12,285 bases of DNA from Candidatus Sabulitectum sp. (GCA_029940175.1 JAOZRM010000085.1:1-12285), one strand, 5' to 3'. Positions 1-6,238 are shown, numbered from the stretch's first letter. Program-made: numbers and translations. Notes: generated by a model from the letters alone, not told the origin.

Positions 1-485
1 ATGACGGAGTCGGATTCAGACTGGGTATTGGAAAAAGAGTAGCAGAAAATCTCACTCCGGTGATATACGCTGGCGGCTCCACCCTGTTCTCCGGAGTATT
101 CTTTGACAACCATGGACCATTCATCCCGCCTGAATTGTTTTACGTCATAAAAGAGAAGGCCATAGGGCTTGAGCTCCGGTACAGTAATCTTCGAATTGGA
201 GGCGGTTACAGCTTTTATTCAGGAGATGTCACACTTCGCCCTGATGATCGCGAGGGGGCTGAACCGGGAGAAGACTGGGACGGGATATTGGGAAACATCG
301 GAGGCCCTCACTTCATCTTTGGGGCCTTTAGCCAGATTGAGGGCTTCGGTTGGGGTGGGGATTTAATCTTCAGACCAATCCCGATTCAATTTCCTGAGAC
401 CCCCACCGGTATTACTCCCGAAGAGTTTACCAGAGATGTGATTGAATTTCGCATTTCTGCCCAGATTGCTCTTTACCTATTTTAG
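1..485 (+). CDS. C-terminal part of an outer-membrane beta-barrel-like protein (5' truncated by window)
   Basis: The reading frame beginning at base 3 is open from the window edge to the TAG ending at 485, so the GTG at 60 is an internal codon and not the start. The visible 160 residues alternate polar and hydrophobic positions and are rich in Gly and aromatics (GVGFRLGIGKR, VIYAGGSTLFSGVFF, GLELRYSNLRIGGGYSFYSG, EFRISAQIALYLF). The last residue is Phe after a hydrophobic strand, as is common for BAM-inserted barrels. I infer an outer-membrane barrel or barrel-like surface protein. No family-specific motif is visible, so no function can be assigned. No clear terminator follows it. Confidence 0.75.
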   Translation, partial: DGVGFRLGIGKRVAENLTPVIYAGGSTLFSGVFFDNHGPFIPPELFYVIKEKAIGLELRYSNLRIGGGYSFYSGDVTLRPDDREGAEPGEDWDGILGNIGGPHFIFGAFSQIEGFGWGGDLIFRPIPIQFPETPTGITPEEFTRDVIEFRISAQIALYLF

Positions 486-509
486 TACTTGGCTCTGGTC
501 ACTTACATG

Positions 510-560
510 TGTCAACGGACCCTGTTTCCCGCAGTTGGGGGACATCCACTTTCCCGGACA
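510..560. mobile_element. Possible IS21-like terminus remnant
   Basis: The segment starts TGTCAACGGACCC and ends TTTCCCGGACA, so it has the TGT...ACA outer bases typical of IS21-family ends. Inside, a GGAC(N)TTTCCCG-type motif occurs twice, at about 517-532 and 541-559. IS21-family ends are known for such iterated motifs. No transposase and no second end are in the window, so this would be an isolated scar. The same bases can also be read on the minus strand as a short Cys-containing peptide, so the assignment is weak. Confidence 0.2.
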
Positions 561-655
561 TGGTGGTCCAACCATTATGTCTCGTGTGAACTACGGAGAA
601 TGAAAGTAGCAGTTGTGGAAAGCTGGTAATCATCCTTTAAAGTTTTCCGGATTCT

Positions 656-799
656 TTAAGAAACCAGAGCTCGCTCACAAATGAGTTGTTTGCCCTGAGT
701 ATTTGAACAGATTTCCAGCTTCCATCTGACAGCTGCATATCTGCCAGAATTTCTACAGTAACTCATACATGGTGGCCAACTCAGCAGTTCAAGTGACAT
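656..799 (-). CDS. Possible small Cys-containing protein (47 aa)
   Basis: The ATG at 799 (minus strand) is preceded by AGGAGA with a 5-nt gap, a good ribosome-binding site. The 47-aa product has four cysteines (residues 11, 15, 31, 41) and no signal peptide. I recognise no family. The ORF could equally be a chance frame in decayed DNA, because the surrounding intergenic region also contains an IS-like motif. Confidence 0.2.
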   Translation of the reverse strand: MSLELLSWPPCMSYCRNSGRYAAVRWKLEICSNTQGKQLICERALVS

Positions 800-835
800 G
801 TTGCTCTCCTGGATGAGTTCCTGAATTCAGATATG

Positions 836-864
836 TTGCAGACGCCACTAATCTATACTATAGT
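836..864 (+). promoter_or_regulatory. Sigma70-type promoter giving an apparently leaderless transcript
   Basis: TTGCAG (836-841) is separated by 17 bp from TATAGT (859-864). The expected start of transcription is about 871, which is the A of the ATG of the next gene. No Shine-Dalgarno sequence lies upstream of that ATG. A second -10-like hexamer, TATACT (854-859), overlaps it and would move the start only a few bases upstream. Confidence 0.5.
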
Positions 865-870
865 AATATA

Positions 871-2712
871 ATGAATATATTTCTAATTTTATTTTCCATA
901 CTGGCTGGTGCTGCTGTATGGCAGCCTGAAGACACAAAGGTTGTTACCGGGTACATTTTTAGTCCAAGTGGAAATCCCCTTGTCGGAGCAACTGTGTTGG
1001 TATCTGGCACCAATCTGGGAGCCATGTCTGATATGAATGGTTACTACCTCATAGACGATGTTCCGATCGCAAATCTTCCGCTTCTTAGTAGAATGGTTGG
1101 AATGAGTGAATCAATTCTCTACCCTGAGATCACATCTGAAGACACACTTCATGTAGACTTCGAATTAGTCGCTTATGGAGAAAAATATACTTTCTCTATT
1201 GAAAGAAGACACAGCAACTTCCATCCTTCTGAACCTCTTGAAATACAAATTGATAACTGGCAGGGGCTGGATCTTAATCTCAACCAGATATGGTACAAAG
1301 AGCACCTCCTACAGGGCCAAGCGGCAAACGACAGCACTCTGAAGGTATATCTGCCATACTATGCTGATGAGGTTTTTCTGACGGTTATTGATGCCTGTGA
1401 GACACGGGTTCCTCTGGATGTTAACAGCCGGACAGTCAAAGTCACTCTGAATCGCAATCCCGTTTTGCCGAATATGGAGATGCCAGAGACAATCTCATCA
1501 GAATACTTTCATATCGATTTGACAAAATGGGGTAACAGTAAATTCCTCAACTGGGGAGTTATCGGAGCGGAAACCTCCTTCTCTGAAGATGGAAGTCCCA
1601 GAATCCTTATTGTGTACCACGATCAGGCTGTTCTCATTAAAGAACAGGACAATACGACCGTTATTGATTTCCCTTTCCCAACTTTGCACTACCAATGTGA
1701 CTCATCTCTTAATCAACTTCTCATATGGGACATCCATGGTCAGAATGCTACCAGCGGAAACGCTGCGGTTATCTCATTGGAAGAAGGTACTTATTCTGTC
1801 TTTGATCCAACACCGGAAATAGAAGAGCTGGAACAGCAGACTTTTGTTTATGGCGGAGCCTTTATTACTACTCCACGCTACTATGGACCAAGATATCATC
1901 TCTCTTCTTCAGGAGAAATTGTAAGGCATGGTAAAGACAGCATAAGGTTTTACGACAGCAGCGGCACCCAAACAACCCGAATCCTCTTCGAGACCTTAGG
2001 TGTTGAAAACTTCTTTCCGTATTACTGGTTCCTCTCACTGAATGAGAGAGCTATTTCTGCTATCTTCAGTGATGGCTCATTCTCTTACTGCACTACTGTT
2101 TCACTCAACGGCAATGTTCTCCACCTAAGCAGGCTTCCGTCAGACCTCTTCCCGAGATTTGAAACAAGTGATTTCCTAAATGATCCTTCCCTGGCAGCAG
2201 TATGGAGAGAACAATCTTCAGACGGCCTACTTCGTATTGACTGCCTTACAGGTGAATACATCTATCTGGACCACAGATCCGACATAATGTTCCCAGGTAC
2301 CTATCCAGGTGTTTTCCACAGTTGGAATTCCTGTCCCAATGAAGACAGTACTTTGGTTGAAACTCTTGACTGGAATACCGGTGAAGTGCTAGCCTCCATC
2401 ACACTGGAAAAAGTAGGTAATTTCGACGCACGCATCAGGGGACTATCCCTTCTTTCCGGAAACCAAGCCACACTGGGCATTAGTAGTGTACTGCGTGACT
2501 CACTGGGTAGCAGATACGCATATCTCCTTAACAACAATGGTAAACCTGTCTGGCTCTCTCCCCCTCTTCATAATCCATCAACTGTTGAGTCAGGATATAA
2601 CTCCAGACGACTTGTTGACTTTACAGCAGTACAATCCCCAAATGGAAACTTCGCAGTTCTACCTGACGGAAGATATCTCGTAATAGCTGAGTTCGATTTA
2701 ACTGAACTCTAA
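871..2712 (+). CDS. Exported protein with N-terminal carboxypeptidase-regulatory-like domain, 613 aa
   Basis: Residues 1-16 (MNIFLILFSILAGAAV) form a short signal peptide. Residues 24 to about 75 (VVTGYIFSPSGNPLVGATVL ... SDMNGYYLIDDVP) match the CarboxypepD_reg-like / TonB-plug-type beta-sandwich that precedes many FCB surface proteins. The rest is beta-rich with many Trp/Asp-Gly turns and suggests a propeller-like fold, but I recognise no defined family. There is no C-terminal sorting domain and no barrel long enough for a TonB receptor. ATG 871 is the first start after the in-frame TGA at 814. It lacks a Shine-Dalgarno, and the best promoter ends 6 bp upstream, so leaderless translation is likely. 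A periplasmic or surface location is inferred. Confidence 0.8.
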   Translation: MNIFLILFSILAGAAVWQPEDTKVVTGYIFSPSGNPLVGATVLVSGTNLGAMSDMNGYYLIDDVPIANLPLLSRMVGMSESILYPEITSEDTLHVDFELVAYGEKYTFSIERRHSNFHPSEPLEIQIDNWQGLDLNLNQIWYKEHLLQGQAANDSTLKVYLPYYADEVFLTVIDACETRVPLDVNSRTVKVTLNRNPVLPNMEMPETISSEYFHIDLTKWGNSKFLNWGVIGAETSFSEDGSPRILIVYHDQAVLIKEQDNTTVIDFPFPTLHYQCDSSLNQLLIWDIHGQNATSGNAAVISLEEGTYSVFDPTPEIEELEQQTFVYGGAFITTPRYYGPRYHLSSSGEIVRHGKDSIRFYDSSGTQTTRILFETLGVENFFPYYWFLSLNERAISAIFSDGSFSYCTTVSLNGNVLHLSRLPSDLFPRFETSDFLNDPSLAAVWREQSSDGLLRIDCLTGEYIYLDHRSDIMFPGTYPGVFHSWNSCPNEDSTLVETLDWNTGEVLASITLEKVGNFDARIRGLSLLSGNQATLGISSVLRDSLGSRYAYLLNNNGKPVWLSPPLHNPSTVESGYNSRRLVDFTAVQSPNGNFAVLPDGRYLVIAEFDLTEL

Positions 2713-2737
2713 GAGGTCAGCCTCCATTTAAAGGGGG

Positions 2738-2772
2738 AATGCAATCATGGCAATGATACAAACTCTAAAATA
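2738..2772 (+). repeat. 35-bp dispersed repeat, copy 1
   Basis: This 35-bp segment matches 6489-6523 at 33 of 35 positions (differences at base 10 and base 30) in the same orientation. In copy 2 it encodes the C-terminal residues NAILAMIQTLK of an ORF that starts at a tRNA-like scar. Here the equivalent frame reads NAIMAMIQTLK and continues nine codons to a TGA, without any recognisable upstream coding part. It looks like a residue of the same family of short mobile-element-linked ORFs. Confidence 0.6.
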
Positions 2773-2899
2773 TACGATCATGTCTGGTTGGGGAAAGTGA
2801 GCTTTGTTTGAATCTGTTCTTGGTTGGCTCCGTAGAAGATAATAATCGGGTTTCTGGTAGATAGCTAAATCACTCCATATACGTTAGAGGTCACTGAGA

Positions 2900-2983
2900 A
2901 CAATACATATATTGTACACTATCAAATTCGTTACAATATTTATGTTGTATTATTTTCTCTTTGGTACAACATTATTGTTGTAC
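2900..2983. promoter_or_regulatory. Array of three palindromic operators at exact 33-bp pitch
   Basis: Three inverted repeats share the form ACAAYA-N4-TRTTGT. They lie at 2900-2915 (ACAATA/TATTGT), 2932-2949 (TACAATA/TGTTGTA) and 2964-2983 (GTACAACA/TGTTGTAC, perfect 8-bp arms). Their centres are 2907.5, 2940.5 and 2973.5, exactly 33 bp apart. The sequences between them are not conserved. The third contains the -35 hexamer of the downstream promoter. I infer binding sites for the HTH protein encoded immediately downstream, giving autorepression as in other toxin-antitoxin operons. Confidence 0.75.
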
Positions 2984-3006
2984 TGAATTGGAAAGTTGTG
3001 TATACT
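2978..3006 (+). promoter_or_regulatory. Promoter of the mobile mystery protein A/B operon
   Basis: TTGTAC (2978-2983), 17-bp spacer, TATACT (3001-3006). The predicted start is near 3013, which leaves a very short leader made essentially of the Shine-Dalgarno GGAGGTGA (3013-3020) and five bases before the ATG. The -35 hexamer is the right arm of the third palindrome, so operator occupancy would exclude RNA polymerase. Confidence 0.65.
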
Positions 3007-3025
3007 CAACTTGGAGGTGAGAAAA

Positions 3026-3487
3026 ATGAAAAAGGAGAAACTAATGCTTGAACAGCTTGATTCAAGCTTAAAAAAGTATGCACCCTTGCGTTATGCAAGG
3101 ATACCCTTTAGAGGCTGGATTCGAGCCATTCGTGATGCTTTTGGGATGACTGCAAAGCAGCTGGCAAACAGACTTGATTCAACTCAGCAAAATGTAGCTC
3201 GAATTGAGCAGGATGAATTAGCTGGAGCAGTGACAATGAAAACAATGAAACGTGTTGCACAAAGTCTGGATTGTACTTTTGTATACGCCTTGGTGCCAAA
3301 CTCAACCTTGGAAAACACAATAAGAGAGCAGGTTGAGTTTGTTGTCAAGCAACAGCTCTCGAAAGTATCACACACAATGCTGCTTGAAAGTCAAGGCCTA
3401 AGTAATAAGGAGCAAGAAAGAATATACAGGCAAATGGTTGAGGAATACTTAGAAAAGCGGCCTTCCTATATATGGGATGTTAAATGA
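3026..3487 (+). CDS. XRE-family HTH antitoxin, mobile mystery protein A type, 153 aa
   Basis: The start is ATG 3026, set by GGAGGTGA at 3013-3020. An upstream TTG would add ten residues but would ignore this site. Residues 31-90 form an XRE/lambda-repressor-type HTH (GMTAKQLANRLDSTQQNVAR, then MKTMKRVAQSLDCTFVYALVP). Residues 95-145 are a charged helical tail. Length, HTH and the immediately following Fic gene match the TIGRFAM 'mobile mystery protein A' family, which is found paired with protein B on mobile DNA. Likely roles are DNA-binding autorepressor and antidote of the Fic partner. The tail contains T117-M-L-L-E121-S122, close to the [S/T]xxxE[G/N] inhibitory-helix motif of Fic antitoxins, with Ser in the last place. 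The stop overlaps the next ATG (ATGA), so the two are translationally coupled. Confidence 0.88.
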   Translation: MKKEKLMLEQLDSSLKKYAPLRYARIPFRGWIRAIRDAFGMTAKQLANRLDSTQQNVARIEQDELAGAVTMKTMKRVAQSLDCTFVYALVPNSTLENTIREQVEFVVKQQLSKVSHTMLLESQGLSNKEQERIYRQMVEEYLEKRPSYIWDVK

Positions 3488-4071
3488 ACCAGTTTGCTTA
3501 TCCTGAAGGTGCAACACCATTGGACGAAAGCGAAATCAATGGTTTACTACTTACTCATATCACTACGAGATCTCAGCTTGATCGCTGGGAATTCGATAAC
3601 ATCCTTGAGGCAGTGTCTTGGTTAGATAGAACAAATCCAAAAGACATTTTAAACGAGCATTTCGTGAAGACACTTCACCGAAAAATGTTTGGGGATGTTT
3701 GGAGATGGGCAGGCCTGTTTAGGAATAGCGAAAAGACGGTTGGTGGACCTTGGTTTGAGATTGGAACAGGTCTTAGAAAACTGTGGGATGACACTCAATA
3801 CAAGATTGACATCAAATCAGAATCGAATGATGAAATTGCTATTCGATTTCATCATAAGTTAGTTTGGATCCACCCTTTCCCAAATGGAAACGGACGGCAT
3901 GCAAGGTTGATGACGGATACACTCCTTGCAAACGTCTTGGATAGACCCCCATTTACTTGGGGGAGAGACAATCTTACCAAAGATGGCGCTACTAGATCTG
4001 ATTACTTTACTGCTCTCCAGTTAGCAGATAGAGGTTTCTTTGATCAGCTTCGTCAGTTTGTTAGAAGTTAG
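3484..4071 (+). CDS. Fic-domain toxin, mobile mystery protein B type, 195 aa
   Basis: ATG 3484 lies inside ATGA shared with the stop of the HTH gene. The N-terminal part (LTHITTRSQLDRWEFDNILE, residues 23-42) and the Fic core (residues 60-190) fit the 'mobile mystery protein B' branch of the Fic/Doc superfamily. The active-site loop is H130-PFPNGNGR-HAR141. The catalytic His, Phe, GNGR and distal Arg are present, but the Fic position normally Asp/Glu (HxFx[D/E]GNGRxxR, the Mg2+ ligand) is Asn134. Fic proteins transfer AMP or related phosphate groups onto hydroxyl side chains of target proteins; the target here is unknown. I do not find an inhibitory [S/T]xxxE[G/N] motif in this chain, which suggests inhibition comes from the upstream partner. 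The product is cytoplasmic and full length. Confidence 0.88.
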   Translation: MNQFAYPEGATPLDESEINGLLLTHITTRSQLDRWEFDNILEAVSWLDRTNPKDILNEHFVKTLHRKMFGDVWRWAGLFRNSEKTVGGPWFEIGTGLRKLWDDTQYKIDIKSESNDEIAIRFHHKLVWIHPFPNGNGRHARLMTDTLLANVLDRPPFTWGRDNLTKDGATRSDYFTALQLADRGFFDQLRQFVRS

Positions 4072-4320
4072 CACGTAACACTCGCAGGGAGTCACCGTTT
4101 TCTCTGCAACAGATCTCGCTCCATCAAACCGTTTTGAGAAGGGTATGATCCTGCCATGCTATAGTGAAATTATGTAGACAGATGAGACTTTGGATATTGT
4201 GACTCAAATCTGGATACCACAGCACACTGACAAATGTTAGTCGAGAATGTCTCCTCTCTTGGATTGTTCTCGTAATGTGGAGGGTTACGGTCTTTGCTTG
4301 ATTGGTAGGGTCATGTTGGC
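4072..4320. other. Intergenic, nothing recognised
   Basis: No stem-loop followed by a T run is visible downstream of the Fic gene. A short near-palindrome ACTGACA/TGTTAGT at about 4226-4241 is too weak to call. No convincing ORF was found on either strand in this stretch. Confidence 0.4.
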
Positions 4321-4521
4321 ATGATTAGCCTGCGGTCTCCGTATTCAAGCGTATGGACATATCCATCTGAACCCTTGGATACGGCCAACAAAGCATTACT
4401 TGTTTACTGTGCGCTATATGAGAGTGGAAAACCTGTTTTCACAACCATGAAAGAAAAGACGCTGCGTTTAACAGCGGCCCTGGTGTCAGAAGCGGTTTGG
4501 GAAACTATCTCAGAAGAATAA
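4321..4521 (+). CDS. Possible small ORF or gene fragment, 66 aa
   Basis: An ATG-started 66-aa frame with a plausibly helical C-terminal half (TTMKEKTLRLTAALVSEAV). The ribosome-binding site is weak (TAGGG about 12 bases upstream), and the 3' end overlaps the convergent RCC1-repeat gene by 17 bp. No family is recognised and no partner is visible. It could be a remnant of something that travelled with the mobile-mystery pair, or chance. Confidence 0.25.
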   Translation: MISLRSPYSSVWTYPSEPLDTANKALLVYCALYESGKPVFTTMKEKTLRLTAALVSEAVWETISEE

Positions 4522-5707
4522 CCTTGGCTGTAGCAGAGATATTGGAACCACTTATGAGGCGGAAGATGTAAACACCGTTGGCCAAAGTCTCACCGCTTGA
4601 GCTGCTGCCATCCCACATGGTGGTTTGCTGGCCCTCTGACAAGGCTCCCAGTTCCTCGCTTCTCACCAGTCTGCCGGACACATCGTAAACTTCAAGCGTG
4701 ATCGAAGCGAGCCCCGGAGACTGGAACACAACGGAGGTAGTAGAGCTGAAGGGATTTGGATAGACAGTGCCGATTTGAAGGACATTCCGAGGAGATGGTG
4801 AACCCTCAATACCGGTCTCGTCGTAATGCAGGCCGAGGCTGTGCAAATCTCCCCCGGTAAGCGCCACGAAACCATCATTGGGAGAGGGCACATCGCACTG
4901 ACCGTACCAATTATCTCCCCAGGCCACTATCGAGCCGTCTTCCTTCAGGCCAAGGCTGTGAGCGTATCCCCCTGCAACTGCCATAAAACCATCATTGGGA
5001 GAGGGCACAATGCACTGGCCGTTTTCGTTCCAGCCCCAAGCCGCTATCGAGCCATCTTCCTTCAAACCAAGGCTGTGCTCATATCCCCCAGAAACCGCCA
5101 CAAAATCCTCATTGGGCAAGGGCACAGTGCACTGGCCTGCGCTGTTTAATCCCCAGGCAACTATCGAGCCGTCTTCCTTCAGGCCGAGGCTGTGACAAAC
5201 TCCGCCAGCAACAGCAATGAAATCCATATTAGGTGTGGGGATATCGCATTGGCCGTACTCGTTAAAACCCCAGGCCACTATTGAGCCGTCGTCCCTAAGG
5301 CCGAGGCTGTGATAACCTCCCCCGGCAACCACCACGAAACCCTCATTGGGCAAGGGCACAGTGCACTGGCCTTTGCTGCTATCTCCCCAGGCAACTATCG
5401 AGCCGTCTTCCTTCAGGCCGAGGCTGTGATACTCTCCTCCGGCAACCGCCACAAAACCCTCATTGGGCAAGGGCACAGTGCACTGGCCTCTGCTGTTATC
5501 TCCCCAAGCAACTATCGAGCCGTTTTCCCTTAAACCGAGGCTGTGAGCCCATCCCCCAGCAATAGCCACGAAACCATCATTGGGTGCGGGCACATCGCAC
5601 TGACCTTGCCAATCTTCTCCCCATGCAACTATCGAGCCGTCCTGTGCATGGGCAAGTCCCGTGAAACCCAGAATTAGTAATGCTGAAAACTGTGGAACAA
5701 TCTTCAT
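4505..5707 (-). CDS. Secreted RCC1-repeat protein with T9SS-like sorting domain, 400 aa
   Basis: The start is ATG 5707, preceded by AGAGGA with a suitable gap. A GTG 12 codons upstream (5743) would put a charged stretch before the signal peptide and was rejected. Residues 1-22 (MKIVPQFSALLILGFTGLAH-AQ) are a signal peptide. Residues 23-295 are seven 39-residue repeats of the form DGSIVAWG-x4-GQC-x2-P-x-PN-x2-F-x-A-x-x-GG-x2-HSLGL, the RCC1/BLIP-II-type beta-propeller repeat. Residues 297-400 start with the ETGIEGS linker, contain YPNPF and VYDVSGRLV, and form the FlgD-like/T9SS type A C-terminal sorting fold. A seven-bladed extracellular propeller is inferred. RCC1-type folds usually bind proteins; the ligand is unknown. 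Each repeat has a conserved Cys. Confidence 0.9.
   Translation of the reverse strand: MKIVPQFSALLILGFTGLAHAQDGSIVAWGEDWQGQCDVPAPNDGFVAIAGGWAHSLGLRENGSIVAWGDNSRGQCTVPLPNEGFVAVAGGEYHSLGLKEDGSIVAWGDSSKGQCTVPLPNEGFVVVAGGGYHSLGLRDDGSIVAWGFNEYGQCDIPTPNMDFIAVAGGVCHSLGLKEDGSIVAWGLNSAGQCTVPLPNEDFVAVSGGYEHSLGLKEDGSIAAWGWNENGQCIVPSPNDGFMAVAGGYAHSLGLKEDGSIVAWGDNWYGQCDVPSPNDGFVALTGGDLHSLGLHYDETGIEGSPSPRNVLQIGTVYPNPFSSTTSVVFQSPGLASITLEVYDVSGRLVRSEELGALSEGQQTTMWDGSSSSGETLANGVYIFRLISGSNISATAKVILLR
4823..5641 (-). repeat. Seven tandem 117-bp repeats inside the RCC1-repeat gene
   Basis: Seven direct in-frame repeats of 117 bp encode the 39-residue RCC1-like blades. Some neighbours are nearly identical in DNA: about 5337-5433 and 5454-5550 share long runs and differ at a small number of positions, so slippage or recombination between units could change blade number. 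The same periodicity produces long spurious open frames on the plus strand. Confidence 0.9.
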
Positions 5708-5755
5708 ATATTTTCCTCTTTCGTCAGCAGACCTGAGACCCACAACTTAATGATA

Positions 5756-5781
5756 ATTATACCTTTAGTGCTGTATGTCAA
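5756..5781 (-). promoter_or_regulatory. Promoter-like element upstream of the RCC1-repeat gene
   Basis: On the minus strand, perfect-consensus TTGACA (5781-5776) and TATAAT (5761-5756) are present but only 14 bp apart, shorter than the usual 16-18. A start near 5749 would give a leader of about 42 nt. The perfect hexamers make chance unlikely, but the spacing suggests a weak or activator-dependent (MerR-like untwisting needs long, not short, spacers) promoter, or use of TATAAT with a poor -35 (TTATTG). Confidence 0.4.
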
Positions 5782-5797
5782 TAAGATAAACGTCAGA

Positions 5798-6107
5798 TCA
5801 GTCGGCAACCGCCCTCATGGCCTCCCGGCTATTCACGCTCTTCTTTGTGATCCGGGAAGTGAAGGTGCGTCTCGGAAAGAACTTTGTGTATGCTCTCATC
5901 TTTGGAGCCAGAGAAGGCTCATCAGCCAGTAACTGGTCCTTCTGAAATCCTGAGCCTATGCTCCCTACAGAAGAACCATTCGATGTTATCACCATGCTTT
6001 GCTCTGATACGATCTTTGATCTGCTCCTGCAGTTCGTCAGGAGCTTTCCCGGAATTCTTGTCTGCTTTGAGGACTTCCAGCTGGTTGTGAAAGTGGCAAA
6101 TGCAGTT
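5798..6107 (-). pseudogene. Frameshifted gene remnant, family unknown
   Basis: On the minus strand, 6107-5925 reads 61 codons of very protein-like sequence (HNQLEVLKADKNSGKAPDEL, then QEQIKDRIRAKHGDNIEWFF, CREHRLRISEGPVTG) and then hits TGA TGA. The adjacent frame continues as ADEPSLAPKMRAYTKFF and TSRITKKSVNSREAMRAVAD to a TGA at 5798-5800, with strongly GC-ending codons. A single frameshift near 5920-5928 joins the two halves. A stop (TAA) precedes the first part and no start or Shine-Dalgarno is visible, so the N-terminus is gone too. I do not recognise the family. Its position beside a tRNA-like att scar suggests it decayed with an integrated element. Confidence 0.45.
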
Positions 6108-6212
6108 TTACCACAAACAAAACGTGCCGTATGTGTGCACAAGAGTGAAAATGATGGAGAATTGTGTTCTGCTAACTTGCATGGTAGTAATGACTAGCGT
6201 GATGCTAAAGAG

Positions 6213-6238
6213 TGGTGGAGGCGGCTGGATTCGAACCC
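6213..6238 (-). other. tRNA/tmRNA 3'-end fragment, candidate attachment (att) scar
   Basis: On the minus strand the bases read GG-TTCGAAT-CCAGC-CGCCTCC-A-CCA. This is the 3' half of a T arm (loop TTCGAAT, stem strand CCAGC), a seven-base acceptor strand, discriminator A73 and an encoded CCA (6215-6213). Homology stops at T-stem position 52-53: the bases before it (ATGGG) no longer pair with CCAGC, and no acceptor 5' strand or anticodon arm lies within 100 bp upstream. The acceptor strand CGCCTCC has T at position 70, which would form the G3-U70 pair shared by tRNA-Ala and tmRNA. Such 3' fragments are left at one end of elements integrated by tyrosine recombinases. No integrase is in the window. 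Confidence 0.7.

Larger units (their letters stand above)
486..870. other. Intergenic region with possible insertion-sequence scar
   Basis: This is a 385-bp stretch without a convincing large gene. It holds an IS-end-like iterated motif (510-560), a small Shine-Dalgarno-preceded minus-strand ORF (656-799) and the promoter of the next gene (836-864). The remainder shows nothing I can interpret. Confidence 0.5.

Noticed and set aside
871..2712. TonB-dependent receptor
   Set aside because: The N-terminal domain is of the type seen before TonB plugs, but the remaining length and strand pattern do not give a plug plus 22-strand barrel and the C-terminus lacks a terminal aromatic strand.
2713..2724. 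GAGG-tcag-CCTC hairpin after the 613-aa gene as terminator
   Set aside because: Four base pairs only and no following T run.
2900..2983. CRISPR array
   Set aside because: The repeated unit is a 16-20 bp palindrome with AT-rich unconserved intervals, there are only three copies, there are no cas genes, and it sits on a promoter.
2996..3025. TTG at 2996 as start of the HTH gene
   Set aside because: It lies upstream of the predicted transcription start; GGAGGTGA is placed for ATG 3026.
4826..5533. Long plus-strand open frames with internal repeats (4826-5149, 4995-5195, 5309-5533)
   Set aside because: They are antisense shadows of the 117-bp RCC1 repeats; the minus-strand gene has signal peptide, ribosome-binding site and sorting domain.
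5743..5744. GTG at 5743 as start of the RCC1-repeat gene
   Set aside because: It would put a charged 12-residue extension before the signal peptide, while ATG 5707 has a good AGAGGA site.
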